DNA from: Hyphomicrobiales bacterium
GTDB taxonomy: Bacteria; Pseudomonadota; Alphaproteobacteria; Rhizobiales; Xanthobacteraceae
Direction: 5' to 3'
Assembly: GCA_017305715.1 (NCBI GenBank)
Contig: JAFKKG010000008.1
Coordinates: 434,001 to 498,000 of the forward strand
Length of the DNA stretch: 64,000 nt
In this document: one piece after another, positions 34,849-43,822 of the stretch
Numbering within the stretch: the first letter of the stretch is position 1
How the letters are laid out: the number at the start of each line of letters is the position of its first letter
The notes under the pieces: generated by a model
Database searches by the model: none
Told to the model about the DNA's origin: nothing
What the model saw: the letters and a program-made list of their open reading frames with translations, nothing else
Position numbers and translations under genes: made by a program

Positions 34849-36054
34849 TCAGCCGCGCGCGGCAACCTGTGGCTTGCCGGCGAAGGCTGCGATTTCATCC
34901 TCCGACAGGCCGGTCTCCTTCAAATAGGCGCGGGTGTGTTCGCCGAGCGTCGACATACGCTTTGCGGCCGAGACCTTCGCGCCCGACATGCGGAACGGCA
35001 AATTGAGCACCTTGAAGCTGCCGCCGCCGTCCTGAACGTCGGCCAGCGCGCCGCGGTGGGCAATCTGCGGATCCCGCAGCGCTTCGGCGACCGTCCGGTA
35101 TGCCGATGACGGCACGCCGTATTCATTGAGCGCCGCAAGACATTGCTGCGTCGTCACCGAGCGCGACCACGCCTCGACGCCTTCCATCAGGCTGCCCCAG
35201 TTTTCGCGGCGGTCGACATATCGGGCAAAACGCGGATCGTCCACCCACTCCGGACGACCGATCACCTTCATCAGGCTCTGGAAGGTCTTCTCGCTGGCGA
35301 CCGCGACCATGACATAGCCGTCGGAAGTTTCGATCGGTCCGAACATCGGCCGCTGCGTCGCCTTCACTTCGAATTGCGACCATTGCACTTCGTTCAAGGT
35401 CAGGCTCAGCATCGATTCGAGCATCGAGACGTCGATATGCTGCCCCTTCCCGCTTGCAGTGCGTTGATACAGCGCCGCCGAGATGGCGCCGAACGCGTAG
35501 ACGCCGGTCAGCACGTCGGCGTGATAGATGCCGCAATAGTCCGGCCGGGTACGCCCGGGCTGATAGGCCAGATGCGCCATCTCATAGCCGGAGGCCGCAT
35601 GGATCACCGGCGCATAGGCCGGCAGTTCCGCGGACGGCCCGGTCTGGCCGTAGCCGGAGATCGAGCAATAGACCAGTTTCGGATTGATCGCGCCGAGCGA
35701 GCCGTAATCGAGCTTCAGCCGCCGCATCACGCCGGGACGAAAATTCTCCACCAGCACGTCCGCGTTGACAACCAGCCGGCGAACGGCCTCCACGCCCGCG
35801 GGCGACTTCAGATCCAGCACCAGGCTGTTCTTGCCGACATTGAGCTGTCCGAAGGCGGTGCTGCAATTGTTCCGGACCGGCGGACGGGTCCGCATCGTCT
35901 CGCCTTCGGAAGTCTCGATCTTGATGACCTCGGCGCCCATGTCGGCGAGCATCCGGGCGCAGTGAGGTCCGGCAATCGTTGTCGAAAAATCGATGACGCG
36001 CAGGCCGGCAAAACTCCCCGACAAATTCCCCTCGTCGTTACCGGCTATCGTCAT
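34849..36054 (-). CDS. Class III CoA-transferase (CaiB/BaiF family)
   Basis: 401 residues from ATG 36054, chosen because AAGGGAG lies 8 nt upstream. The open frame continues upstream to 36198, but that part is translated repeat and lacks family resemblance. Family features: FAGLRVIDFSTTIAGPHCARMLADMGAEVIKIE at the start and the active-site Asp in YHADVLTGVYAFGA. It lies 153 bp upstream of the family 5 importer on the same strand, so the importer may bring in the acid that this enzyme activates. Acyl substrate unknown. Confidence 0.9.
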   Translation of the reverse strand: MTIAGNDEGNLSGSFAGLRVIDFSTTIAGPHCARMLADMGAEVIKIETSEGETMRTRPPVRNNCSTAFGQLNVGKNSLVLDLKSPAGVEAVRRLVVNADVLVENFRPGVMRRLKLDYGSLGAINPKLVYCSISGYGQTGPSAELPAYAPVIHAASGYEMAHLAYQPGRTRPDYCGIYHADVLTGVYAFGAISAALYQRTASGKGQHIDVSMLESMLSLTLNEVQWSQFEVKATQRPMFGPIETSDGYVMVAVASEKTFQSLMKVIGRPEWVDDPRFARYVDRRENWGSLMEGVEAWSRSVTTQQCLAALNEYGVPSSAYRTVAEALRDPQIAHRGALADVQDGGGSFKVLNLPFRMSGAKVSAAKRMSTLGEHTRAYLKETGLSEDEIAAFAGKPQVAARG

Positions 36055-36163
36055 TCTCAAAACTCCCTTCAAGCTTACCTTGGCCATTCGGCTCTTGGTT
36101 TTCTGGCACGGTGCGACCCTAATTTGTGCAGGCACGGCAGGGAAGTGTTCTCTGGTCTTTTGG

Positions 36164-36213
36164 TTTGACGCGTTTTCTTCACACGAACCAGGCTCCACTT
36201 CACACGAAAACGC
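36164..36213. repeat. Dispersed repeat, inverted copy of the first part of the dctA-adjacent element
   Basis: TTTGACGCGTTTTCTTCACA, then CGAACCAGGCTCCACTTCAC and ACGAAAACGCT, is the reverse-orientation counterpart of 20633-20692. It lies in the 258-bp divergent region (36055-36312) between the CoA-transferase and glgA. Nothing else was recognised there except the glgA ribosome binding site. Confidence 0.75.
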
Positions 36214-36312
36214 TATCGGAACGACTTCCCGGCAGGCGCATTGTCGTACCAGAGAATTGAATTGGACCTATTCTTGCATAAGTCATAGTCAGGGCTGGTA
36301 CGAGGGCGTTTC

Positions 36313-37737
36313 TTGAGGGTCTTGTTCGTAACCACGGAAATGGATGATTTCGTCAGGGTGGGCGGTCTGGCTGCCGTCTCCGCCGCCCTGCCCCGGGCAT
36401 TGCGCCCATGGAGCGATGTCCGGATCATGTTGCCGGGTTACCGGGACGTCGTCGAGCAGTTCACCCATATTGAAATCGTTGGGCAATGCGCGCCACTGGC
36501 GGACATGCCGGCATGTTCGCTGGGCAGGGCGTCGACGCGGGACGGTCTGCCGGTTTATGTGCTGTTGTGTCCACAACTTTACGACCGGCCGGGCAATCCC
36601 TACGGCGACGAATCCGGGCGCGACTGGCCGGACAACGACGTTCGCTTTGGAAGGTTTGCGTCGGCCGCAGCCGAACTCGCGACAGGCAGTCTGGACAAGA
36701 ATTGGGCAGCCGACCTGCTCCATGCCAACGACTGGCAGGCAGCGCTCGCACCGGCCTACCTTTCCTGGAAAGGCTCCCGCATCCCCTCGATCCTGACCAT
36801 CCATAACCTAGCCTATCAGGGGCTGTTCCCGCGCGACTCGCTGCGCCGGATCGGGGCGCCCGAGGCTTCGTTCCACATCGACGGCCTCGAATTCTACGAT
36901 CAGATGTCGTTCCTCAAGGGCGGCATCGTCTACGCCTCGCATCTGACCACGGTCAGCGCGACCTACGCGAGAGAGATCACGACACGCGAGCTTGGCTGCG
37001 GACTAGAGGGTCTGTTGCGCAAGCGATCGGACGCTTCACAACTGACCGGTATCCTGAACGGCATCGACGAGAGCTGGGACCCGCGCGCCTGCGCGCAATT
37101 GGCGCAGCCATTCGGCGCCGGCGACTGGGAAGGCAAGCAGGCGAACGCCGATTACGTCCGGCGGCAGTTCGGTCTTGCGGTATCGCGCGGTCCGATTTTC
37201 GGCCTGGTCGCCCGGCTCGTGCACCAGAAGGGCATCGACCTCGTGCTGTCCGCGGCCGACGAGATCATCGAGTCCGGCGGACAGATTGTCGTCACCGGCA
37301 GCGGCGAGCCGCATATCGAACAGGCGCTGGTCGACGCCCACCGCCGCAGGCCGGACGCGATCGGCGTCGTGATCGGTTTCAACGACGGACAGGCGCGGCG
37401 GATTTTCGCCGGCAGCGACTTTACCCTGATGCCGTCGCGGTTCGAACCATGCGGGCTGAGCCAGATGTATGCGCAGCGCTTCGGATCGCTGCCGATCGGT
37501 CACCAGACCGGCGGGCTGGCGGAGACCATCATGGACGGCGAGACCGGCTTCCTGTTCCCGCAACCATCCGCCGAATCCTTCCTCGGCGGCGTCCGCCGCG
37601 CCTTCGATGCGTTCCGCGCCAAGGACCGCCTCGACTCGATGCGGCGCAGCGCGATGGCGCGGTCGTTCAGCTGGGACCTTTCAGCGTCGCTCTACAGCGC
37701 GCTGTACCGGAAGACGGTGGGGTCGCAGGCGGCGTGA
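36313..37737 (+). CDS. glgA: Glycogen synthase-like glycosyltransferase (GT5)
   Basis: 474 residues. The start is TTG 36313: GAGGG lies 6 nt upstream and the frame opens directly into the GT5 N-terminus (RVLFVTTEM, then VGGL at 16-19). GT5 glycogen synthases add glucose from ADP-glucose to alpha-1,4 chains. Other family blocks: HANDWQAAL, TIHNLAYQGLFP, the C-terminal GILNGID and the catalytic Glu region SRFEPCGLSQMYAQRFGSLPIGHQTGGLAETI. The ADP-glucose-contacting Lys15 of the E. coli enzyme (KxGGL) is Arg15 here. No glgB, glgC, glgP or glgX gene is beside it, so it may be a second, specialised copy. Confidence 0.88.
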   Translation: MRVLFVTTEMDDFVRVGGLAAVSAALPRALRPWSDVRIMLPGYRDVVEQFTHIEIVGQCAPLADMPACSLGRASTRDGLPVYVLLCPQLYDRPGNPYGDESGRDWPDNDVRFGRFASAAAELATGSLDKNWAADLLHANDWQAALAPAYLSWKGSRIPSILTIHNLAYQGLFPRDSLRRIGAPEASFHIDGLEFYDQMSFLKGGIVYASHLTTVSATYAREITTRELGCGLEGLLRKRSDASQLTGILNGIDESWDPRACAQLAQPFGAGDWEGKQANADYVRRQFGLAVSRGPIFGLVARLVHQKGIDLVLSAADEIIESGGQIVVTGSGEPHIEQALVDAHRRRPDAIGVVIGFNDGQARRIFAGSDFTLMPSRFEPCGLSQMYAQRFGSLPIGHQTGGLAETIMDGETGFLFPQPSAESFLGGVRRAFDAFRAKDRLDSMRRSAMARSFSWDLSASLYSALYRKTVGSQAA

Positions 37738-37784
37738 TGGCGCGTCGCCCTGGCCTTGGGCCGGGACGGCGGAGAGATTGGATC

Positions 37785-39728
37785 TCAACTCACCGCCATC
37801 CGCTTCGGCTCCACAATCTCGAACATGCGCGGGAATTCATCCATCAGCATCATCAGTTCGCCGAGCCGCATCGGGTTGCCGCTGACCTCGATCCTGCCGC
37901 TGCCGACGGCTTCCGGGAACGTCGTCAGCTTGGCGATGACCTCGTCGAGCACGCTGCGCGCCAATTTAAAGCTGGCATCGGCGCTGGAGGCGCGGCTGCC
38001 GGCGACATAGGTCAGCGCGGAATTTTCCAGATTGAGCACGAAGGTTTCGTTGGTGTCGGTAAAATGCCAGTTCAGCACGATGCGCTTGCCTTCGGCCTTG
38101 GGGCCGTTGAGGCGCACGCCGAGCACGTCCCAGAGCTGCTCGGTGCGCAGCGCTGCCAGCGTTTCGCGCGGCATCGGCGAGCGCGGCGGCACCTTCGGCA
38201 TGCCCTGCCGCAGTTCCTGCGCGCCGAACAGATAGGCGTTGCGCCAGGTCGAACTTTCCGAGGCGTAGCCGAGTTGCTCGAACGTATCGGCCAGCATCGC
38301 GCGCGCCGCCTGATTGTCGGGATCGGCGAACACCAGATGGCTGACCGCCTGCGCCACGAAACGGAACTCGCCCCTGGCGAAGTCTTTTGCCGCCCGCGCG
38401 AGGATCGCCTCCGCACCGCCCATATACTCGACATACTTTTTGCCGGATTCGACCGGCGGCAGCGGATCGAGATTGACCGGATTGGCGTCGTACCAGCCGA
38501 GATATTTCTGGTAGATCGCCTTCACATTGTGCCTGATATGGCCGTAGTAACCGCGGCCATGCCAGGCGCCGTCGAGGCTCGCCGGCAACTTGATCGTCTC
38601 CGCGATTTCAGCCGCGGTGAGGCCGTGGTTCATCAGGCGGATGGTCTGGTCATGCGCGAATTTATAGAGATCGCGCTGCTGGCGGATCATGGTATCGATG
38701 CGCTCTTGGCCCCACACCGGCCAATGGTGCTGGCCGCACATCGCGTGGGCCTTGCCGCTCCACATCTGCAAGGCTTCGCCGAGATATTTTGACCACGCCA
38801 GCGCGTCGCGCACGTCGGCGCCGCGGAACGGCAGCAGATTGTGGAAATTATGCGTGCAGTTCTCGGCCAGATTCAAGAGCTTGTAGCGCGGAATGAAGAA
38901 ATGCATCTCCGCCGGCGCTTCGGAGTTCGGCGCCATCTGGAACTCGAATTCGACGCCGTCGATGGTGCGCGTGTCGCCGGTCGCGATGATCAAATCGGTC
39001 GGGCGCAGCAGTGCCACCGAACCTGCTGCCATCGACTTGCCGAGGCCGCAATCGACCTGCCCACGCGCCCCCTTGGCGAGCAGCGGGCCGAACTGATATT
39101 GCGCGCGCCGCAGCATCGCCGGGCCCGCGATGATGTTTTCGGAGACCGCGTGCTCCATGAAGAAATTCGGCGCCAATATCGGCACCCGGCCGCTTGCCAG
39201 CGTGTCGTCGTCGAGCACGCCGCGCGCGCCGCCCCAATGGTCGGTGTGGGTGTGGGTGAAGATCACGGCCACGACCGGGCGATTGCCGCGGTGCTGGAAG
39301 TACAATTCCATCGCGGCGCGGGCGCCCTCGATCGAGGTCAGGGTATCCACCACGATCACGCCGCTGTCGCCCTCGATCAGCGTCATGTTGGCAATGTCGA
39401 GGCCGCGCACCTGGTAGACGCCAGGCACCACCTCGAACAGGCCGTGATGCATGTTGAGGCGCGATTGCCGCCACAGGCTGGGATCGACGGTGGCGGGTGC
39501 TTCTTCGGCCGCGAGGAAGCCATAAGGTTCGAGGCTCCAGACCACCCGCCCCTGCGGGTTGGCGATCCGCGCATTCTCGATGGTGCCGAGGAAGCCCCGC
39601 TTGGCGTCGTCGAAATCGCACGTGTCCGAAAACGGCAACGCCTCCAGCGTCGCCGCGTGCCGGGCCATCACAGGTGCCGAAGCTTGCTTGGGAGTTTCCT
39701 TTGGTGCTTCCGCTGCTGTTTGCGTCAT
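37785..39728 (-). CDS. Alkyl sulfatase, metallo-beta-lactamase fold (SdsA1/type III family)
   Basis: 647 residues. The binuclear zinc motif THTHTDH is at 158-164, followed by the dimerisation domain and a C-terminal SCP-2/sterol-carrier-like domain from about 520 (the layout of Pseudomonas SdsA1). These enzymes hydrolyse alkyl sulfate esters to alcohol and sulfate. An N-terminal signal peptide is not evident, whereas SdsA1 is exported; this one may be cytoplasmic. It is the last gene of the leftward acyl-CoA dehydrogenase/monooxygenase/sulfatase operon and lies convergent to glgA, with a bulged hairpin at about 37747-37765 between them. Confidence 0.92.
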   Translation of the reverse strand: MTQTAAEAPKETPKQASAPVMARHAATLEALPFSDTCDFDDAKRGFLGTIENARIANPQGRVVWSLEPYGFLAAEEAPATVDPSLWRQSRLNMHHGLFEVVPGVYQVRGLDIANMTLIEGDSGVIVVDTLTSIEGARAAMELYFQHRGNRPVVAVIFTHTHTDHWGGARGVLDDDTLASGRVPILAPNFFMEHAVSENIIAGPAMLRRAQYQFGPLLAKGARGQVDCGLGKSMAAGSVALLRPTDLIIATGDTRTIDGVEFEFQMAPNSEAPAEMHFFIPRYKLLNLAENCTHNFHNLLPFRGADVRDALAWSKYLGEALQMWSGKAHAMCGQHHWPVWGQERIDTMIRQQRDLYKFAHDQTIRLMNHGLTAAEIAETIKLPASLDGAWHGRGYYGHIRHNVKAIYQKYLGWYDANPVNLDPLPPVESGKKYVEYMGGAEAILARAAKDFARGEFRFVAQAVSHLVFADPDNQAARAMLADTFEQLGYASESSTWRNAYLFGAQELRQGMPKVPPRSPMPRETLAALRTEQLWDVLGVRLNGPKAEGKRIVLNWHFTDTNETFVLNLENSALTYVAGSRASSADASFKLARSVLDEVIAKLTTFPEAVGSGRIEVSGNPMRLGELMMLMDEFPRMFEIVEPKRMAVS

Positions 39729-39774
39729 ACTCGTTCACTCCCTCGGAAAAAAACTCAAAACTGCACAGCCGGGT

Positions 39775-41580
39775 TCAGCTGAACCGCAGCCCCTCGAACT
39801 CGCCGCTACGGCGCCATTCGTCGATATATTTGAAATAGGCCATCGCACCCGAAGGATGACCGACATTCAGCCTGGCCGCCGGACCGGGCTCGCGCCCCTC
39901 ATTGTTGTAGTAACCGGGGGTGCAATCGGGTCCGCCGATCATGCGGCCAACACCGGTCAACAGCAGTTCAACCCATTTGTCCTCGGCCTCTTTGGTGACT
40001 TCGATCCGCGCAAAACCGTTTTGCTGCGCGTGCCTGACCATGACCGCGATGGTCTTGGCGGCTTCGGTCAGGTTATGCGGCACATTGGAAATCAAATTGG
40101 CGCCCTGCGTCGGCTGCACGAAGAAGGCGTTCGGAAAGCCATGGACATGGATACCGTGCTTGGTGCGCATGCCCCCGGCCCAATGCTCTGACAGCTTGAC
40201 GCCGCGCCTGCCCGCCATGTCGAAACCGGCGCGACGCCTGTATTCGGTGCCGACCTCAAAGCCCGACGCATAGATGATGCAGTCGAGCGGATATTCCTTG
40301 CCGGCGACGACGATGCCGCGTTCGGTAATCTTCTCGACGCCCTTGCCGTCGGTATCGATCAAATGCGTGCCCGGCGTGTTGAACGCCTGCAGGTACGAAT
40401 CGTGGAAGCACGGCCGTTTGCAGAGCTGGCCATACCAGGCCTTGAGCTTTTCCGCCGTTTTGGGATCGTCGACGATCGCGTCGACCCGGTCGCGAATTTC
40501 CTGCATCTTCTCGAAATCGGAATCCTCGAACGCGGCCCGCATGTTCGGCACGGTCCGCTGCTCGCGCGGCAATTGCAGGATTTTTGCGCGGATGCGCCGC
40601 GACAGATCGGTCCAGCCGTCCTGCACCAGATCCTCCTCGGCGTTGCCGCCGGCCTGGTTCGCGGTGAAATTCTCCAGCCAGCGCTGCTGCCAGCCTGATG
40701 ATGCGATGCCCGCAAACCAGTCGGGATCGATCGGCGCGTTGGCACGGACATCGACGGAAGACGGCGTACGCTGGAAGACATAGAGTTCTTTGCACGCGCG
40801 GGCGAGGTGCGGCACGCATTGCACGGACGTGGCACCGGTGCCGATGATGCCGACGCGCTTGTCGGCGAGTTTTTCCAGACGCGCGCCCGAAGGATCGCCG
40901 CCGGTGTAGTCGTAATCCCACCGGCTGGTGTGGAACGAATGTCCCTTGAAGGTTTCGATGCCTTCTATGCCCGGCAGTTTCGGCACGTGCAGCGGCCCGG
41001 TGCCCATGCCGACGAACTGCGCAGTGAAGAAGTCGCCGCGGTTGGAGGTGATGATCCAGCGCGAATTGGCGTCGTCCCATCTAAGGTCGGAAACCTGGGT
41101 GTGAAACAGCGCATTGTCGTAGAGGCCGTATTGCTTTCCGATGCGCCGGCAATGCGCGAGGATCTCCGGCGCATGCGCATATTTCTCGGATGGCATGTGC
41201 CCGGTTTCCTCGAGCAGCGGCATGTAGACCATCGAGGCCGTATCGCATTGCGCGCCGGGATAGCGGTTCCAGTACCAGGTGCCGCCGAAATCGCCGCCCT
41301 TTTCGATGATGCGGACATCCTTGATTCCGGCCTCCGTCAGCCGCGCGGCGGTGGCGAGCCCGGCAAAGCCGCCGCCGATGAAGGCAAAGGTGACGTGGTC
41401 GGTTTTCGCATCGCGCGGCGTGATCGGCGTGTAGGGATCGTCGAGGTAATGCGCGAGCTGTCCCTTGACCTCGACATACTGATCGTTGCCGTCGGCGCGC
41501 AGCCGCTTGTTGCGCTCTTCCGCGTATTTCTGCCGCAGCCGTTCCTTGTCGATCTGTTGCGGTTGGTCGGTCATCGTCAT
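39775..41580 (-). CDS. Flavin-containing monooxygenase, Baeyer-Villiger type
   Basis: 601 residues from ATG 41580 (ATG 41574 is also possible). An N-terminal extension of about 60 residues precedes the FAD motif FIGGGFAGL at 68-75. The Baeyer-Villiger fingerprint FxGxxxHxxxW is exact: F211-K-G-H-S-F-H217-T-S-R-W221, with D222 where P or D is allowed. The NADPH motif VGIIGTGATSVQ follows. Such enzymes convert ketones to esters or lactones with NADPH and O2; the extended N-terminus resembles the phenylacetone/cyclopentadecanone group. It sits between an acyl-CoA dehydrogenase (13 bp upstream) and an alkyl sulfatase (46 bp downstream). Confidence 0.92.
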   Translation of the reverse strand: MTMTDQPQQIDKERLRQKYAEERNKRLRADGNDQYVEVKGQLAHYLDDPYTPITPRDAKTDHVTFAFIGGGFAGLATAARLTEAGIKDVRIIEKGGDFGGTWYWNRYPGAQCDTASMVYMPLLEETGHMPSEKYAHAPEILAHCRRIGKQYGLYDNALFHTQVSDLRWDDANSRWIITSNRGDFFTAQFVGMGTGPLHVPKLPGIEGIETFKGHSFHTSRWDYDYTGGDPSGARLEKLADKRVGIIGTGATSVQCVPHLARACKELYVFQRTPSSVDVRANAPIDPDWFAGIASSGWQQRWLENFTANQAGGNAEEDLVQDGWTDLSRRIRAKILQLPREQRTVPNMRAAFEDSDFEKMQEIRDRVDAIVDDPKTAEKLKAWYGQLCKRPCFHDSYLQAFNTPGTHLIDTDGKGVEKITERGIVVAGKEYPLDCIIYASGFEVGTEYRRRAGFDMAGRRGVKLSEHWAGGMRTKHGIHVHGFPNAFFVQPTQGANLISNVPHNLTEAAKTIAVMVRHAQQNGFARIEVTKEAEDKWVELLLTGVGRMIGGPDCTPGYYNNEGREPGPAARLNVGHPSGAMAYFKYIDEWRRSGEFEGLRFS

Positions 41581-41593
41581 CCGAAGGCGCCTC

Positions 41594-42838
41594 TCAGGTA
41601 GGATGGGCCGATAAATAAGGCGAGTCCGCAATCGACCACGCCGGCATCGGCTCCATCCGGAATATCTGGCGCAAATGTACCTCGTCGGGGCCGTCGCCGA
41701 TACGGAGCAGACGCCCCCACGCCAGCGCCTGATGGATCGGCGTATCGTCCGAGCCGCCCATCGCGCCGAACACCTGCATCGCGCGATCGGCGGTCCGCTG
41801 CAGCATCGCGGGCACGGCCACCTTGATCAGTGACACGTCGCGCCAGGCGGCATCATGCCCGGTCTGGTCGAGCCGCCACGCGCAGCGATAGGCCAGCAAG
41901 CGCGCCTGTTCGAGCTCGACACGGGCTTCCGCGATCCAGCGCTGCACCGTGTCGTACTGGATCACGGTGCGGCCGAAGGCAGTGCGCTCCGACGATCGCA
42001 CCATCATCAGTTCAATCAACAGCTCGCACAGCCCGATCGAACGCATGCAGTGATGAATGCGCGCCGGCCCGAGGCGAACCTGAGCAACCTTGAAACCTTC
42101 ACCCTCCGCGCCGAGCAGGTTGGCGCGGGGCACGCGGACATTGTCAAAAGTGAGTTCGCCGATCGGGGCGGTGTGATCCTCGCAGCCCATCCAGCGCAGC
42201 CGCCGCACCAGGCGAACGCCCGGCGCATCCATGGGCACCATGATGCAGGAATGCCGGCGCGTGCGGTCGGCACCGCCATCGGTGACGCCCATCACGATCA
42301 GGAAACTGCAATTCGGATGCGCCGCGCCGGTGATGAACCACTTTCGGCCATTGATGATGTAGTCATCGCCGTCGCGCACCATCCGGGTCGCGATGTTGGT
42401 GGCGTCCGACGAGGCAACGTCCGGCTCGGTCATGCCAAAGGCGGAACGGGTCTTGGCCTCGAGCAGCGGCTGCAACCAGCGCGCCTTCTGCTCAGGTGTC
42501 GCGCAGTTCTGCAGCGCGATCATGTTGGGCACGTCGGGCGCCTGGCAATTGAACACTTCCGGCGCCCAGAACAGCCGGCCCATGATTTCGGCCAACGGCG
42601 CGTATTCGAGGTTGGACAGCCGCGTGCCGGGCTCATCGGCGCTGAGTTCGGGCAGGCCGAGATTCCACAGGCCGGCAGCGCGGGCCTTGGCCTGCAGGTC
42701 GGCCATGAAAGGCGGCGCTTCGCGGCTGGACGCGACATGGTCGAGCCACGCGCGATGGCGCGGCAGCACCTCCTTGTCGAAGAACGCCTGCAGCTTCCGC
42801 CGCCAGGCTTCCGACCGACTGGAAAGATCGAAATCCAT
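41594..42838 (-). CDS. Acyl-CoA dehydrogenase family protein
   Basis: 414 residues from ATG 42838, which has GGGAGG at a good distance; the frame extends upstream to 42919, but that part is AT-rich promoter sequence. The FAD/substrate motif FGMTEPDVASSDATNI and the C-terminal MQVFGAMGGSDDTPIHQALAWGRLLRIGDGPDEVHLRQI are plain. The catalytic Glu in the usual place is not obvious by eye (the loop reads GDGPDEVH), as in the ACAD11-like and isovaleryl-type enzymes. First gene of the leftward operon and divergent from the IclR regulator. Confidence 0.9.
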   Translation of the reverse strand: MDFDLSSRSEAWRRKLQAFFDKEVLPRHRAWLDHVASSREAPPFMADLQAKARAAGLWNLGLPELSADEPGTRLSNLEYAPLAEIMGRLFWAPEVFNCQAPDVPNMIALQNCATPEQKARWLQPLLEAKTRSAFGMTEPDVASSDATNIATRMVRDGDDYIINGRKWFITGAAHPNCSFLIVMGVTDGGADRTRRHSCIMVPMDAPGVRLVRRLRWMGCEDHTAPIGELTFDNVRVPRANLLGAEGEGFKVAQVRLGPARIHHCMRSIGLCELLIELMMVRSSERTAFGRTVIQYDTVQRWIAEARVELEQARLLAYRCAWRLDQTGHDAAWRDVSLIKVAVPAMLQRTADRAMQVFGAMGGSDDTPIHQALAWGRLLRIGDGPDEVHLRQIFRMEPMPAWSIADSPYLSAHPT

Positions 42839-42938
42839 GCCGCCTCCCGCTTTGCGGGCAGATAATCGTATATCGACACGAATTACAATTTTATTTTGAT
42901 ATATTGACAGGTTATTCAATTCTGACCACTATTATTGC
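42839..42938. promoter_or_regulatory. Divergent AT-rich promoter/operator region for the acyl-CoA dehydrogenase operon and iclR gene
   Basis: 100 bp, much more AT-rich than the genes around it. Two direct repeats TATCGACA (42871-42878) and TATTGACA (42902-42909) are 31 bp apart, about three helical turns, and could be IclR half-sites; the second contains a perfect TTGACA -35 box pointing rightward. A hairpin CCCGC-ttt-GCGGG (42847-42859) overlaps the ribosome binding site of the leftward gene. Confidence 0.5.
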
Positions 42939-43760
42939 ATGGCAACGCTCTCGACCATCGACCCCTCTCCGACATCCCGGACGAAGACGGCGGTGGAGGC
43001 AGGCGACCCTTCCTTCGCAACGACACTCGCGCATGGGCTCGATGTATTGGCCGCCTTCCGTAGCCAGAGCGGCTCGCTGTCGAACGGGGACCTCGCGCTC
43101 CATACCGGCCTGTCGCGACCGACGGTGTCGCGGCTGACCTACACGCTGGAGCGGCTCGGCTATCTCAAGCGCGACGCCAAGGGACGTTTCGAACTCGGGC
43201 TCGGGGCGCTCGCCGTCGCCTATCCGGTGCTGTCGGCGCTGAAAGTCCGGCAGTTGGCGCGGCCGCTGATGCGCGATTTTGCGGCCTATGCCGGCGGCAC
43301 GGTTTCGATCGCAATGCCGTTCGGGCTCGACTTCATCTATGTCGAGACGCTGCGCACCACCGATGCGGTGCCGCATGTCCCCGACGTCGGCTTTACCGGA
43401 ACGCTGGCGACCTCGGCGGTTGGCCGCGCCTTGCACTCGCTCTCCACGCCGGAAGAGCTCGCAGCTTACGTCGCGACCGTGAAGGCGGAGCGCCCCGAAG
43501 AAGCCGAATACGTGCTGACGCGGACGCTGCCGGACATCGAGCTTTGCAAGGAGCGCGGCTTTGCCGTGTCTCTCGGCGAATGGCGGCGTGAGATTTTTGG
43601 CGTCGCAGCGCCCCTGTACCGGACGGCGACCGGCGATCGCCTGTCCGTCAATTGCGGTATTCCTTCATTTCGTTTCAGCGCCGAGCAGATCGAGCGCGAA
43701 TGCGGCCCCCGTATCCTGGGGCTTGCACGCAGCATCCGCTCATTGGTCGCCAACGGCTGA
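42939..43760 (+). CDS. IclR family transcriptional regulator
   Basis: 273 residues. A winged HTH lies at about 30-90 (LAHGLDVLAAFRSQSGSLSNGDLALHTGLSRPTVSRLTYTLERLGYLKRDAKGRFELG), and the IclR effector domain follows (LARPLMRDFAAYAGGTVSIAMP... to ...SVNCGIPSFRF). IclR proteins usually regulate a neighbouring catabolic operon in response to its substrate. Divergence from the acyl-CoA dehydrogenase/monooxygenase/sulfatase operon makes that its likely target; the binding protein gene 62 bp downstream may be another. Confidence 0.92.
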   Translation: MATLSTIDPSPTSRTKTAVEAGDPSFATTLAHGLDVLAAFRSQSGSLSNGDLALHTGLSRPTVSRLTYTLERLGYLKRDAKGRFELGLGALAVAYPVLSALKVRQLARPLMRDFAAYAGGTVSIAMPFGLDFIYVETLRTTDAVPHVPDVGFTGTLATSAVGRALHSLSTPEELAAYVATVKAERPEEAEYVLTRTLPDIELCKERGFAVSLGEWRREIFGVAAPLYRTATGDRLSVNCGIPSFRFSAEQIERECGPRILGLARSIRSLVANG

Positions 43761-43822
43761 AACCCCTGACGGGGCAACATCGCATCGCATGAACGGTGCG
43801 GGGTCATGATGGGAGGGAAACA

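Noticed and set aside
36055-36198. N-terminal extension of the CoA-transferase at 34849
   Set aside because: It translates the dispersed repeat at 36164; ATG 36054 has a strong ribosome binding site and begins the family sequence.
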